The position numbers were made by a program, and so were the translations under genes. A DNA stretch of 64,000 bases. It comes from Pseudomonas sp. KBW05 (GTDB taxonomy: Bacteria > Pseudomonadota > Gammaproteobacteria > Pseudomonadales > Pseudomonadaceae). The notes beneath the pieces were generated by a model. The model saw only the letters and a program-made list of their open reading frames with translations. It had not been told where the DNA came from and ran no database searches. Below, in pieces: positions 9,794 through 19,327 of this stretch (its first letter is position 1; the number at the start of each line of letters is the position of its first letter). Location of the stretch: positions 62,001 to 126,000 of the forward strand of contig NZ_QAJM01000027.1 in NCBI RefSeq assembly GCF_003852405.1, in the 5' to 3' direction.

Positions 9794-10894
9794 TTGATAC
9801 GAAAACTGGTTGTACTGCTGCTGGTCGGTGTGTTCTCGGCGGCCTTGCTGTTGGGCTATGGCGCCTGGAAATACGACGCTGCCCTCAAGCAGCCCCTGAA
9901 CCTGACCCAGGAGCAATTGCTCGACGTACCGGCCGGGGCGACCCCCACCGGTACCTTCAATCGCCTGGAAGCCGACGGTGTGCTCGACGGCGCGTTCTGG
10001 CTGCGCCTGTACTGGCGCTTCAACCTAGATGGCCAGCCTCTGCACAGCGGTGAATACCGCATGACCCCCGGCATGACGGCCCAGGGCTTGATCGGCCTGT
10101 GGCAGCGCGGCGAAGTCGTGCAATACAGCCTTACCCTGGTGGAAGGCTGGAATTTCCGCCAAGTACGCTCAGCGCTGGCAAAGCATGAAAAAATCGTACA
10201 AACCCTGTCGGGCCTGACTGACAGCGAAGTCATGGAGAAACTCGGCCACCCCGGCGTGTTCCCTGAAGGGCGGTTCTTCCCCGACACCTACCGCTTCGTG
10301 CGCGGGATGACCGACGCCGAGTTCCTGAAAAAAGCCTACAACCGCCTGGACGATGTGCTCGCCCAGGAGTGGAGCAAGCGCGCCCCAGATGCGCCCTACA
10401 CCGAGCCCTATCAAGCGCTGATCATGGCGTCGCTGGTCGAGAAAGAGACCGGCGTACCGGAAGAGCGTGGCCAGATCGCCGGCGTGTTTGTGCGCCGCCT
10501 GAAGATCGGCATGCTGCTGCAGACCGACCCGACAGTGATCTACGGCCTCGGCGAGCGCTACAACGGCAAGTTGACCCGCGCCCACCTCAAGGAAGCCAAC
10601 CCTTACAACACCTACATGATTGCCGGCCTGCCGCCGACGCCGATCGCCATGGTCGGCCGCGAAGCGATCCATGCCGCGCTGAACCCGGTGCCAGGCAGCA
10701 GCCTGTATTTTGTCGCCCGTGGCGATGGCAGCCATATTTTCTCCGATGACCTGGATGCCCACAATGCCGCCGTGCGTGAGTTCCAACTCAAGCGCCGCGC
10801 CGATTACCGCTCCAGCCCGGCGCCCGTGGTAAAACCGGCGGAAGAGGCGGCGCCTGCGGCCGACACGCCCGCCGAGCCGCAAAGCCCGCAATGA
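9794..10894 (+). CDS. mltG: Endolytic murein transglycosylase MltG
   Basis: Inner-membrane lytic transglycosylase that cuts nascent glycan strands and sets their length. One N-terminal membrane segment (about residues 5-22) is followed by the YceG domain; the catalytic glutamate is in SLVEKETGVPEERG. The TTG at 9794 gives a compact N-terminus and begins two bases after the pabC stop; an in-frame start at 9737 inside pabC is less likely. The C-terminal 30 residues are low-complexity Pro/Ala/Glu, typical of pseudomonads. Confidence 0.92.
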   Translation: MIRKLVVLLLVGVFSAALLLGYGAWKYDAALKQPLNLTQEQLLDVPAGATPTGTFNRLEADGVLDGAFWLRLYWRFNLDGQPLHSGEYRMTPGMTAQGLIGLWQRGEVVQYSLTLVEGWNFRQVRSALAKHEKIVQTLSGLTDSEVMEKLGHPGVFPEGRFFPDTYRFVRGMTDAEFLKKAYNRLDDVLAQEWSKRAPDAPYTEPYQALIMASLVEKETGVPEERGQIAGVFVRRLKIGMLLQTDPTVIYGLGERYNGKLTRAHLKEANPYNTYMIAGLPPTPIAMVGREAIHAALNPVPGSSLYFVARGDGSHIFSDDLDAHNAAVREFQLKRRADYRSSPAPVVKPAEEAAPAADTPAEPQSPQ

Positions 10895-10904
10895 CTCTGA
10901 CTAA

Positions 10905-11832
<928 letters not shown>

Positions 11833-14541
11833 TCATATCGCTTGTGATGGCGGCTTCAAGTTAAGTAATTGGTGGTACACATTTATAGCGGTGTCATTGA
11901 CGTAGCGTATTTCCTCGTAATACCAAGCTGTTGCCTTTGGCATATGCATAATTTTACGACGGAGGTTTCGAGGTCGGCCTATTTCAAAACCTTTGTACTC
12001 CAGATTTCTAACGTACTTTTCATATTCGGAACAAAGTTTAGGGAAGTCGTCAGAAGCTGTATAAATCACGATAAATATGGGGCTAGTACCCGTAGAGTTA
12101 TATCCGCATACCTTATCTAGGTGCTTCTTGATTACGGTTCGATCAATCTTATCGCCTAATCGAAAAGCCTCAATCACGGACACAAGATTTCCATTGCCGT
12201 CCTGAATCCATCCGTCAGTTTCACCAACTTGCTGGCCTGAAGCTGACCAGCCCATCCGTGATTGATCATGAACTGTCCATCCAACAAAGTTCATACGTTG
12301 CTTAATCAACGATACTAGCCAGTCATTGATCATGTCTTCATCATCCAGCGGTATTACGGAAGATCCGGCATCAGCTTTCTTCCGAAGTAGATTTCCATTT
12401 CGTAGCAAGAGCTCATTTCCTACCTGCTCTATTATCTGAAGGAGATAGGTGTCAATCGAATTATTAGGCTCCATCAATATCTGGCTTTGGTCGTTAGCGT
12501 TCAGGGCGCGAATTCTCAGCCAGCTAGTTCTAAGGTCAGTTTGTACTGAATTGATCGTAGGGCCTTGGGAAGAAGTGAGCTGAGGCAAGTAATTAGTCTG
12601 TTGAGACAGGAGGCTCGATTCGATGATCGATAATTCGTCTATCGCAAAAGGTGGGAGCACGGTCTCATCTGAACGAAGAGTTTGAATGTAACTGAGTGCC
12701 TCATGCCGGCGACCCGATCTCGATAAATACTCGGCGCGTTCGGCAGCGAACTGATAGCTATTTCGCTGTCGGGTTGTAGCCATGCCCCAGAACTCGCCGA
12801 ATTCATTGAGGTGCCTGGTTTTCAAGCAAAGCTGAAGTATGCTGCGTAATTCTTCATCTGGAAGTTCGGACTTTTTTAAATCAGGGCCAGACGTCTTGAA
12901 AATAGACGCCCATGTCTTGAAATGCCCTCTAAGCTGTTTGGAAGACTCAGGGGAGGCTGGGGCAGATAAGGCGCTCTTGATAAGGCCTGTGGCATGTTGT
13001 AGGGTTGGTGCGGCTTTGACCAGCTGAGCAAACTGTCTAATAGATGTATCGCTATCGATCGTTATGTTGAGACTTGCAATGAGATAGTTTTTAAATTCAT
13101 TGACTGATCTTACGACCTCCTTGGAGTCGTTTGCTGTCTTGAAGTTACGGATTAGTTCGCGCTTTTCCTTGATGTCGGGCTCTGCGTTGTCAAATATACT
13201 TTTCAGTTCTACTTTGTCGGTTAATTCTTCAATCTTGTTTTTATGTGTTTTATGTGCGGAGTTTCTAATGGAATTTAGGAAGTGTTTGGCAATGTCAATA
13301 TGACCGTTGTTGGCAGCCTTGAGAACAATCTCAAAGATTTCTGGAATCCAGTTCGGTGAATCTTGCTCTATATCCCGACCCTTGATGATGGATTCAATCT
13401 GCTCCTTTCGCTGCTCTGGGATTGTTTTCTCCAAAAGCGTGAATAGTGCGCTCAAAGGAGTAATTGCAGGGGCAAGTACGGTAAGAAGATCATAAAATTG
13501 ATCATCGTTAAACTCGTTTACGGCTTCGCAAAATGTCGGCCAAAGACGAATGGGGCTGTAATCAGAGTTGTCATTGGAGTAGTTTAAAGCGCCAGAATAA
13601 TGGTCATGTGCGAAACCAAACCGTCTTGTGAGAGAGATGAGTTCTGAGCTAATGTCATTTCTTGTTTGACTGTCTCGGGCTACGGTGAAGAGCTGAAGTA
13701 GAACCCGCAGATGTAGTCTCACTGCTGAGTTCAGGTTGCTCGATCTTTCCGCCGATAGGTTTTTTTCTCGATCATCGCAAGTTTCTAGGGCGAATATCCA
13801 CTTGGCTCGTTGCCCTTTTGTCAAGCATTCATGGAGTTGGCCCCAAGGTAGTTCGTCAACCGCTAATGGGTCATCTCCACCATACCATCGACCATCAAGT
13901 CTCTCTTTTAGGGTATTCAAATAGCTTGAAATGAGTACCTCGCAGAGTTTTTTCAAAGCCTCATTGCTTTCTAAGTTTGGATTGGTCTGGGTTAGTTCAA
14001 TTGCCCAGAATGCTATGATCCACTCTCCTAGAGGAATAGGCTCAAACGCCTTTCGGTTCAATGTGGCGCGTTGCTCGATAATAACCGCTAGAAGCGGGAG
14101 ATGGTTTTCAATTAAATTATGCTTATCGCCATGCGGTGCTAGGTAGCTTATCGAGGTGATAGCGTTTCGTAGACTTGACAGGCGGGTGTCTGCGATTACT
14201 TGTGTGCGAGAACTTCGGGTGATCTCGTGATCGGCGAACCATGCGACCATTTCGCAGATCGAATCAATCGCAGAATGTATGTCTGTGTACTCGAAATGAT
14301 CCTCGTAAGCCAGGCAATAGATTTCAAGTCCTTGACTCCACACTAAATCTTGCCATATGCGTTCGTATGCAACTTTATCGGAGATAGGACGCCCGACTCT
14401 GGAAATATTTTTGTACAGGCCAATTAACCCTATATGATTTGTTGGCCTATGAGAAAGTAGGAAGCACAGGTACGCAGCGTCATGTACATGGGTGAACAAA
14501 AGATTTATTAGTTTTGGGGAAGTAGAGGAAATATCAATCAA
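11833..14541 (-). CDS. Unknown 902-aa protein with a nuclease-like C-terminus
   Basis: Not recognised. Most of the protein is predicted helical with repeated Leu/Ala patterns like TPR-type scaffolds; the final 150 residues differ. There, WSASGQQVGETDGWI, then VSVIEAFRL, then IFIVIYTAS follow the order Asp, Glu-containing strand, hydrophobic strand, as in PD-(D/E)xK nuclease folds, although the lysine is not obvious. The likely start is TTG at 14541 with a weak ribosome-binding site. The upstream gene at 15580 is 94 bases away in the same direction, so the two probably work together. It sits at the island edge, where defence genes are common. The nuclease assignment is an inference. Confidence 0.75.
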   Translation of the reverse strand: MIDISSTSPKLINLLFTHVHDAAYLCFLLSHRPTNHIGLIGLYKNISRVGRPISDKVAYERIWQDLVWSQGLEIYCLAYEDHFEYTDIHSAIDSICEMVAWFADHEITRSSRTQVIADTRLSSLRNAITSISYLAPHGDKHNLIENHLPLLAVIIEQRATLNRKAFEPIPLGEWIIAFWAIELTQTNPNLESNEALKKLCEVLISSYLNTLKERLDGRWYGGDDPLAVDELPWGQLHECLTKGQRAKWIFALETCDDREKNLSAERSSNLNSAVRLHLRVLLQLFTVARDSQTRNDISSELISLTRRFGFAHDHYSGALNYSNDNSDYSPIRLWPTFCEAVNEFNDDQFYDLLTVLAPAITPLSALFTLLEKTIPEQRKEQIESIIKGRDIEQDSPNWIPEIFEIVLKAANNGHIDIAKHFLNSIRNSAHKTHKNKIEELTDKVELKSIFDNAEPDIKEKRELIRNFKTANDSKEVVRSVNEFKNYLIASLNITIDSDTSIRQFAQLVKAAPTLQHATGLIKSALSAPASPESSKQLRGHFKTWASIFKTSGPDLKKSELPDEELRSILQLCLKTRHLNEFGEFWGMATTRQRNSYQFAAERAEYLSRSGRRHEALSYIQTLRSDETVLPPFAIDELSIIESSLLSQQTNYLPQLTSSQGPTINSVQTDLRTSWLRIRALNANDQSQILMEPNNSIDTYLLQIIEQVGNELLLRNGNLLRKKADAGSSVIPLDDEDMINDWLVSLIKQRMNFVGWTVHDQSRMGWSASGQQVGETDGWIQDGNGNLVSVIEAFRLGDKIDRTVIKKHLDKVCGYNSTGTSPIFIVIYTASDDFPKLCSEYEKYVRNLEYKGFEIGRPRNLRRKIMHMPKATAWYYEEIRYVNDTAINVYHQLLNLKPPSQAI

Positions 14542-14635
14542 TTTTTTGGTGAGAGGAAAACTAGAATGGCGCGAGTAGATGTTTCTCTCGTGCTTTATAA
14601 TCAGCCAAACTAGACTGTCGGATACGCGATCCCGA

Positions 14636-15580
14636 TCATGAAAGCCATCCTCGATGGCCTTCCTCGAACCACGTGATTTTTTCGAGTAAAGTATTCTTTG
14701 GCTTGCGCACCAAGTTATTTATCACGTCAGCTAGCGGACTTAAGTTTAGTGAGTCGTTATACACGATTTCAGTGGTGGCACTGGCTGTTTGTATCTGTGT
14801 CAACGATTCAACGCGGTTGTAGTCGATCGCAATTTCGGCAGCGCAGCCTTCCCAATCTGCACGCAGGCTTTCATCGGTAATTATGTAGTTGAGCGCGCAC
14901 TCAAGAAATTCGTCTAAATCTACGTGATGGTCGAAGTCAATTTCGAAGACGTACGGCCGGTCAGCCGCCATGCGCATCCTAGTCGTGTACTCTTCAAAGG
15001 CTTCTTTAATCTCCGTAATTTCGGTACGTAGCCTCTTCCATACGAAGGTGCCAACGCCGAAGATATCATCATCGCTGATTGAAAGCGTTACGTGATCTTC
15101 CGTCAAGGTTAGGTGTGGCTGCAGCAGTACAAGCTGGTCGCGGGTTATTTTGCTTTTAGAAATCCTTAAATGAGGAGCTTCCAGTTCTCCGCCGCGATAA
15201 GACACATCGTAAAGAAGGTCGTGAGCGTGTAGTTGGTTGCGCAGTTTTGCGGGCATTTCCGGTGACGTTGTGACGGTACGCTGAACACACAGATTGTTAT
15301 GTGGGAAACTGATCATCCTAACCTCCTCTAGATCTTTGATGCTGACGGGATAAGCTAGGCAGTAATTGCCACTATCAACGGCTGGCCAAGGTTGCCTGTC
15401 CTCGATCAACCCTTTGACTACCTTTCGTGTTAACAGCCGAGGGTAGATAGTCGCTCTGCAGATTAAGTCCGCTAACAATTCATGTATTCGGTTTGGCCGC
15501 ACTTGCGACGTTACTGCATGGTGATCCTTATAAAGTGTAAGCTTTTTTTCCAAGTCTTTGATTAGCTCGTACGCACTCAT
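14636..15580 (-). CDS. Unknown 314-aa protein, partner of the 902-aa gene
   Basis: No family recognised. It is a soluble protein without signal peptide or membrane segments, mixed alpha/beta, with an acidic middle region (TEITEIKEAFEEYTTRMRM) and a histidine/aspartate stretch FDHHVDLDEF. The ATG at 15580 is a clear start. It precedes the 902-aa gene on the same strand, and the two form an isolated pair between the island end and an XRE regulator gene. Base composition is lower in G+C than the core genes, in keeping with acquired DNA. Confidence 0.72.
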   Translation of the reverse strand: MSAYELIKDLEKKLTLYKDHHAVTSQVRPNRIHELLADLICRATIYPRLLTRKVVKGLIEDRQPWPAVDSGNYCLAYPVSIKDLEEVRMISFPHNNLCVQRTVTTSPEMPAKLRNQLHAHDLLYDVSYRGGELEAPHLRISKSKITRDQLVLLQPHLTLTEDHVTLSISDDDIFGVGTFVWKRLRTEITEIKEAFEEYTTRMRMAADRPYVFEIDFDHHVDLDEFLECALNYIITDESLRADWEGCAAEIAIDYNRVESLTQIQTASATTEIVYNDSLNLSPLADVINNLVRKPKNTLLEKITWFEEGHRGWLS

Positions 15581-15742
15581 CTACTTCCACACTCCATTGT
15601 TTTCGTCACGTCACCGGCGCCCGCGCCGAGCTTACTGATGGAGCTTATACCGTCGCACTGGATTTCGTTTTGACAACTCAGGCCATGATTTCGGTTTTTC
15701 CGGCTGTCGAATGTCGCTATGTCCGAATAGGTGCTTGTAAGC

Positions 15743-16213
15743 TCAAGTGTCGTTAGCAGGATCATTGGCCACCCACAGCCGGTCAACGGTCGTCCAAGAA
15801 CAGCCAAGCTCCCGCGCTGTCTGGGCACGACTGTAGCCCTGAGCTTTCAATCGCTGAACCTGATCCTTCCTCTCCCGAGCTTCTGCCACAACTGGCGCTT
15901 CGAGCTTCTGAGGTTCTGCAGGAAGAACGGTATCCGCCAATCCTAGTGCTTCCATTTCAGCGATGGCTGAAAGCATCACCTCGCGAGGAGTCTGGTGTTG
16001 ACTGGCTGCGATGACTAATCCGAAGAAAGTTGCAGCATTCACCTGTAGGGCGTCAGCTAGGGCTTTCGTGGAGTCCACGGTGGCTGTGGTTTTCGAAGCC
16101 TCAAGGTTGCTGACAAACGACTGGGCAACCTCGCTGGCGATCGCGTACTGGTGCAACCCTTTGGATGTGCGTAGTAATTGGAGTACGGCTGCGTAAGGGC
16201 GGCGCAGTGACAT
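15743..16213 (-). CDS. XRE-family regulator with a second C-terminal HTH
   Basis: DNA-binding protein of 156 aa. Residues 5-65 form a lambda-repressor-like helix-turn-helix (SKGLHQYAIASEVAQSFVSNLE). The last 40 residues hold another HTH-like unit, RAQTARELGCSWTTVDRLW, like resolvase or HTH_38 tails. The middle resembles the XRE protein at 54950-55354, including the segment with AEMEALG, so the two are paralogs. It is divergent from a row of four small genes starting at 16375 and could control them. The target is unknown. Confidence 0.85.
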   Translation of the reverse strand: MSLRRPYAAVLQLLRTSKGLHQYAIASEVAQSFVSNLEASKTTATVDSTKALADALQVNAATFFGLVIAASQHQTPREVMLSAIAEMEALGLADTVLPAEPQKLEAPVVAEARERKDQVQRLKAQGYSRAQTARELGCSWTTVDRLWVANDPANDT

Positions 16214-16374
16214 CTTGGCGACTCTTCAAAAAGAGACGGTATGCCGCGTTTGCCAATCAACATACAAATATATATAGTGATTCGTGTGTTGATTTTGCTG
16301 ATTTTCCGGCTTGCCGCACCGCGATGCCGACCTCGTCACTGTCAATTGATGCATAACCATGATGGAGCGTTAGC

Positions 16375-16770
16375 TTGACCGGCCCAGTCCATAGTGACCT
16401 TCTTCTGGAAGACAGTGATCTCCGACAGGGCTCTTCAGCTTCAGTGGAAGAGATCGTTGCAACGCTAGCTCTGCGTGTGCCACCCAAGGCTTATTGCCTG
16501 GTGGAGGAGTGGACAATCTTTCGAGCCGATCTCACGCCTGCAGAGCTCATGCGTGTTCATGCCGCTGATCACCTACCGCTCATAATGTTTGCCCACAAGG
16601 TGGTAGTGGACTCGCGAGCTCGCTTTCAACCTGGCGATTGGGTGCGTTCTAGCATGTGTACTGCTTTCGATGACGGCGTCATGTTCGAGACCAAGAATAC
16701 GATTTACGTTTTGATGGGGTCGGGGCATGAGCAAACTGCGAGTCTCAAGTCCATTTTTTCCTTCTTCTAA
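16375..16770 (+). CDS. Small Pseudomonas protein, DUF6957-like
   Basis: A 131-aa soluble protein. The region FRADLTPAEL, a run near WVRSSM, and a C-terminus ending SLKSIFSFF resemble a small Pseudomonas family that I recall as DUF6957; function unknown. The start is TTG at 16375. It is the first of four same-strand genes (16375-18127) with gaps of 40-90 bases that are likely a loose operon facing the XRE gene. Confidence 0.7.
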   Translation: MTGPVHSDLLLEDSDLRQGSSASVEEIVATLALRVPPKAYCLVEEWTIFRADLTPAELMRVHAADHLPLIMFAHKVVVDSRARFQPGDWVRSSMCTAFDDGVMFETKNTIYVLMGSGHEQTASLKSIFSFF

Positions 16771-16810
16771 TTTCCGTTTTATATGAGCTCTGCAAAGCAA
16801 AGGACATCCC

Positions 16811-17254
16811 ATGTTCAGAACACAAGACTCAGATCTTATCGGCGTCCCGGGGATCTTTGGTGAAGGCCTTGCGCATTGGCATAGCGTGTCACGGATTCTC
16901 AGAACTCACTGGTACCACCTCACCGTCCGTGTGAGCGAACAGGGGCGAAGCACTGAACTTACTCACATGATTGAGGGTGAGCACAGGTTGCAGAACATGC
17001 TCGTGACCCAGAGCGATGAACAAGAGCTAGTCGACGTCCAGGTTATGACTCCGGCTTGGATGAACAGAAGGGTTGGATGGGATATGGAGCGCGTAACAAA
17101 AGTAACTCTCGGCTACGACAGTGATTTTGAGGTTTGCCTGATAGAGGTTGAGGGAGGGGCTGTCTACCACAACTCGCATCGTCCAGGCTTTCAAATCGAT
17201 TCGCTGACAGACCTTCGCCCGATCTTCCTCTCGAACATGATTCGATCAGTCTGA
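16811..17254 (+). CDS. Unknown 147-aa protein
   Basis: Not recognised. It is a soluble protein, probably mostly beta, with an aromatic and histidine-rich N-terminal third (AHWHSVSRILRTHWYHL). AAAGGA lies upstream of the ATG. It is second in the row of four small genes after the divergent XRE regulator. No signal peptide or membrane segment is seen. Confidence 0.65.
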   Translation: MFRTQDSDLIGVPGIFGEGLAHWHSVSRILRTHWYHLTVRVSEQGRSTELTHMIEGEHRLQNMLVTQSDEQELVDVQVMTPAWMNRRVGWDMERVTKVTLGYDSDFEVCLIEVEGGAVYHNSHRPGFQIDSLTDLRPIFLSNMIRSV

Positions 17255-17343
17255 AATTACCAAGATTTGCGCACGATACCAGCGCGTCTGGTTGCGTGCG
17301 CAATTCTTGATAACGCCCTACGAACTGCAACTGGAGCGCAATC

Positions 17344-17724
17344 ATGCTCGACACGTTAGACGTCAATTTTCATGGGAAACGCCATACTGATTTCGATCTC
17401 ACACGAATTATCAAGGCTGAGGCGCAGGGCTTCGATTTACCGGTAACGGCCTATCTGTGTGGAGTTTCAATTAAGGCTCGTGCAGGCATCGGTGTGGTCT
17501 TCGGCCACAAGCGTAAAGACCAATATGGTCGGTTTGGTGATGGTCATCTGATCAGGACTTCTGATGTGTTGAAAGTCGAGCGCGAAGGGCGCTTCTGGGT
17601 GATGACGACCGAGAATTCGCGCTATGTGCTGGCCACGTTTCAGCGGGGCAATGGTCGTTCAAGCTTACGTGAGTTCTTACGCCTCTCCCGAACGCTCCAC
17701 CCAACACCTCGGCTTCTGCAGTGA
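17344..17724 (+). CDS. Unknown 126-aa protein
   Basis: Not recognised. It starts at an ATG with GGAGCG upstream. The protein is basic and soluble; the central GVVFGHKRKDQYGRFGDGHL is glycine- and lysine-rich, and a beta-rich stretch FWVMTTENSRYVLATF follows. It is third in the row of small same-strand genes 16375-18127. Its presence beside other small Pseudomonas-specific proteins suggests accessory cargo. Confidence 0.6.
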   Translation: MLDTLDVNFHGKRHTDFDLTRIIKAEAQGFDLPVTAYLCGVSIKARAGIGVVFGHKRKDQYGRFGDGHLIRTSDVLKVEREGRFWVMTTENSRYVLATFQRGNGRSSLREFLRLSRTLHPTPRLLQ

Positions 17725-17782
17725 TTTTCGTCGGGCTATCGACGATACATTTCCCTGTCCAACCTGATCCTGAGGGCAGGTC

Positions 17783-18127
17783 ATGATCGTCAAGAAGGGC
17801 GACGTTATTACTTTGGCCTCAGGGATCTTTGAGTCGTACAACCGTGAGGGGCCATTTATTGCCGTCCATGGTTTCGATATTGATGCGTTTGTTTCGGAGA
17901 GGGCTCGTGCGGGCATGACGAGGTTAGAAGTGGATGACCTACTTGAGGACATTCCCGCAATGCTCATTGAGCGAGGGCTCATTGCAGAGTTGCCATGTCG
18001 TAGGATCTATCTCGGAGCGATGGGTGAGATCGATATCAAAGCCGAAAAGTGTGACCATAAGGGCACGTTTTGTAGGCCCCTTCGCCCGGGAATCAGGGTG
18101 TCTCTGTCGTCTAATACCAGCATTTAG
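17783..18127 (+). CDS. Unknown 114-aa protein
   Basis: Not recognised. GAGGGCAGG precedes the ATG. It is acidic in the middle (RLEVDDLLEDIPAML), with two cysteines near the C-terminus. It ends the row of four small genes. Its stop codon lies one base from the 3' edge of a dispersed structured repeat (copy D, minus strand), so the repeat may act as its transcription boundary. Confidence 0.6.
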   Translation: MIVKKGDVITLASGIFESYNREGPFIAVHGFDIDAFVSERARAGMTRLEVDDLLEDIPAMLIERGLIAELPCRRIYLGAMGEIDIKAEKCDHKGTFCRPLRPGIRVSLSSNTSI

Positions 18128-18128
18128 T

Positions 18129-18236
18129 GGCGTGCCCTGCGGGATGGCTGTCGTGAACCGAGCCTCGTGCCGAGTCTCGACCCTTCGGGCGTCCATCCTC
18201 ACGCCTCCGGCCTTAGGCCTGCGCGCTCCGCTTGCC
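18129..18236 (-). repeat. Dispersed structured element, copy D
   Basis: Read on the minus strand it begins GGCAAGCGGAGCGCGCAG, then a GGCC/GGCC hairpin, then GAGGATGGACGCCCGAAGGG, a variable stem (GACTCGGCACGAGGCTCGG), the conserved GTTCACGACAGCCATCCC and a final small GC hairpin. GGATGG can pair with CCATCC across the element. The same plan occurs at 50732, 55757 and 57909. Conserved stems with changing bases suggest a structured RNA or a folded single-strand recombination substrate. Confidence 0.75.
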
Positions 18237-18497
18237 AAAAAAGCAGCTAGGCGATCCCAGCAATACGGACGCTGTTTTCCACCAGAAAAATACGTGGACA
18301 CCATCGCCGTAAATGCTACTGCTCTGAAAACGCATAGGCGGGAAACGTATGATGCTGTGACGTCTACTTGGCCGGTTTGGAGCTTGGCTTCTACCTAGCT
18401 TTCAAGTGCGCTGCGTTTATGAGCCGCCTCTCTAAAAGGGCTGAGCATTCCTCAGACACTGAGAATGTCATGCCCTCAGGGTCGCCGGCTGATCACT

Positions 18498-18980
18498 CTA
18501 ATCGTTGTCGAAGATCTGCCATCCGTCCTCGAGGGGGAAAATCGGGCTGTGTTGAAATTTTCCAAATGGTGACCGTGCATCATGTGGAAGGAGCGGGAAT
18601 GAATTCCGGCCATCCAATAACTCTGGGTAGATCTTGAAGATCCTCAGATGGTGCAAAGGGAGCGTCTGAATGTACGCCAGAAGATTGCCTAGGTTGATAG
18701 CCACTTTAGGGTTTCCTGGCGCTTGGAGTTCAGCAGTTATTGCCTCCGAGATGTTCCACTCGACTTCGGTGATCTCCATGCCTGGCCGGGCGTCGGGCCA
18801 AGACGAGGATAATTCTTTGGCGTGATGGAAGCTTTTATAGCCAAGACCTTTGGCGATAACAGTTAGTGCTTGAGAGTGACTGATGGGCTTCAAGCCGGGC
18901 CAGGTTTTGAAGAGAACGCGAGCGGCTTTCTTCAGGCCTGCGTGACGTTCAAGATCAACAGGGAAAACGGGAAGGATCAT
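18498..18980 (-). CDS. Unknown 160-aa protein
   Basis: Not recognised. The region ALTVIAKGLGYKSFHHAKEL, with its short helix and aromatic residues, resembles N-terminal segments found in several small Pseudomonas proteins of unknown role. It has a good ribosome-binding site (GGAG) upstream of the ATG at 18980. It stands alone between copy D of the dispersed repeat and the helicase operon, on the same strand as the operon but 347 bases away from the end of the helicase gene. Confidence 0.65.
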   Translation of the reverse strand: MILPVFPVDLERHAGLKKAARVLFKTWPGLKPISHSQALTVIAKGLGYKSFHHAKELSSSWPDARPGMEITEVEWNISEAITAELQAPGNPKVAINLGNLLAYIQTLPLHHLRIFKIYPELLDGRNSFPLLPHDARSPFGKFQHSPIFPLEDGWQIFDND

Positions 18981-19327
18981 CGCAAACTCCGGTCGTTAGC
19001 GGTGTCGGCTGCCCGCGAATGACGACTGTCGAATGCGTGGTATGGAGGGTGCATCACCTGTGACAAAGTCTTTGCGTGCCGACCGCGCGATTCAGGTACT
19101 CGCTTGGTCAGCATGCTACTGATGGCTCGCCAGTGGGTCAATAAGGGAGTCGGTGCTACTGCTCGTTGCCTACGGATGCGCTCACGAGGCCTATATCTCC
19201 AACGACGAAATTTCTACCGTAGCCATTCTTCTCCAGCCTCAACACTCTGGCCCTAAAGTCACGGCTCCCTTCACGCCAGGAATATGGATTGACGCGCGGA
19301 CACGACCTCGGCTACGTAAATTCAGCG
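18981..19327. other. Intergenic stretch, no gene supported
   Basis: I see no convincing coding region or RNA here. It separates the 160-aa gene from the 3' end of the helicase operon and may hold the promoter of the former and the terminator of the latter. Confidence 0.4.
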
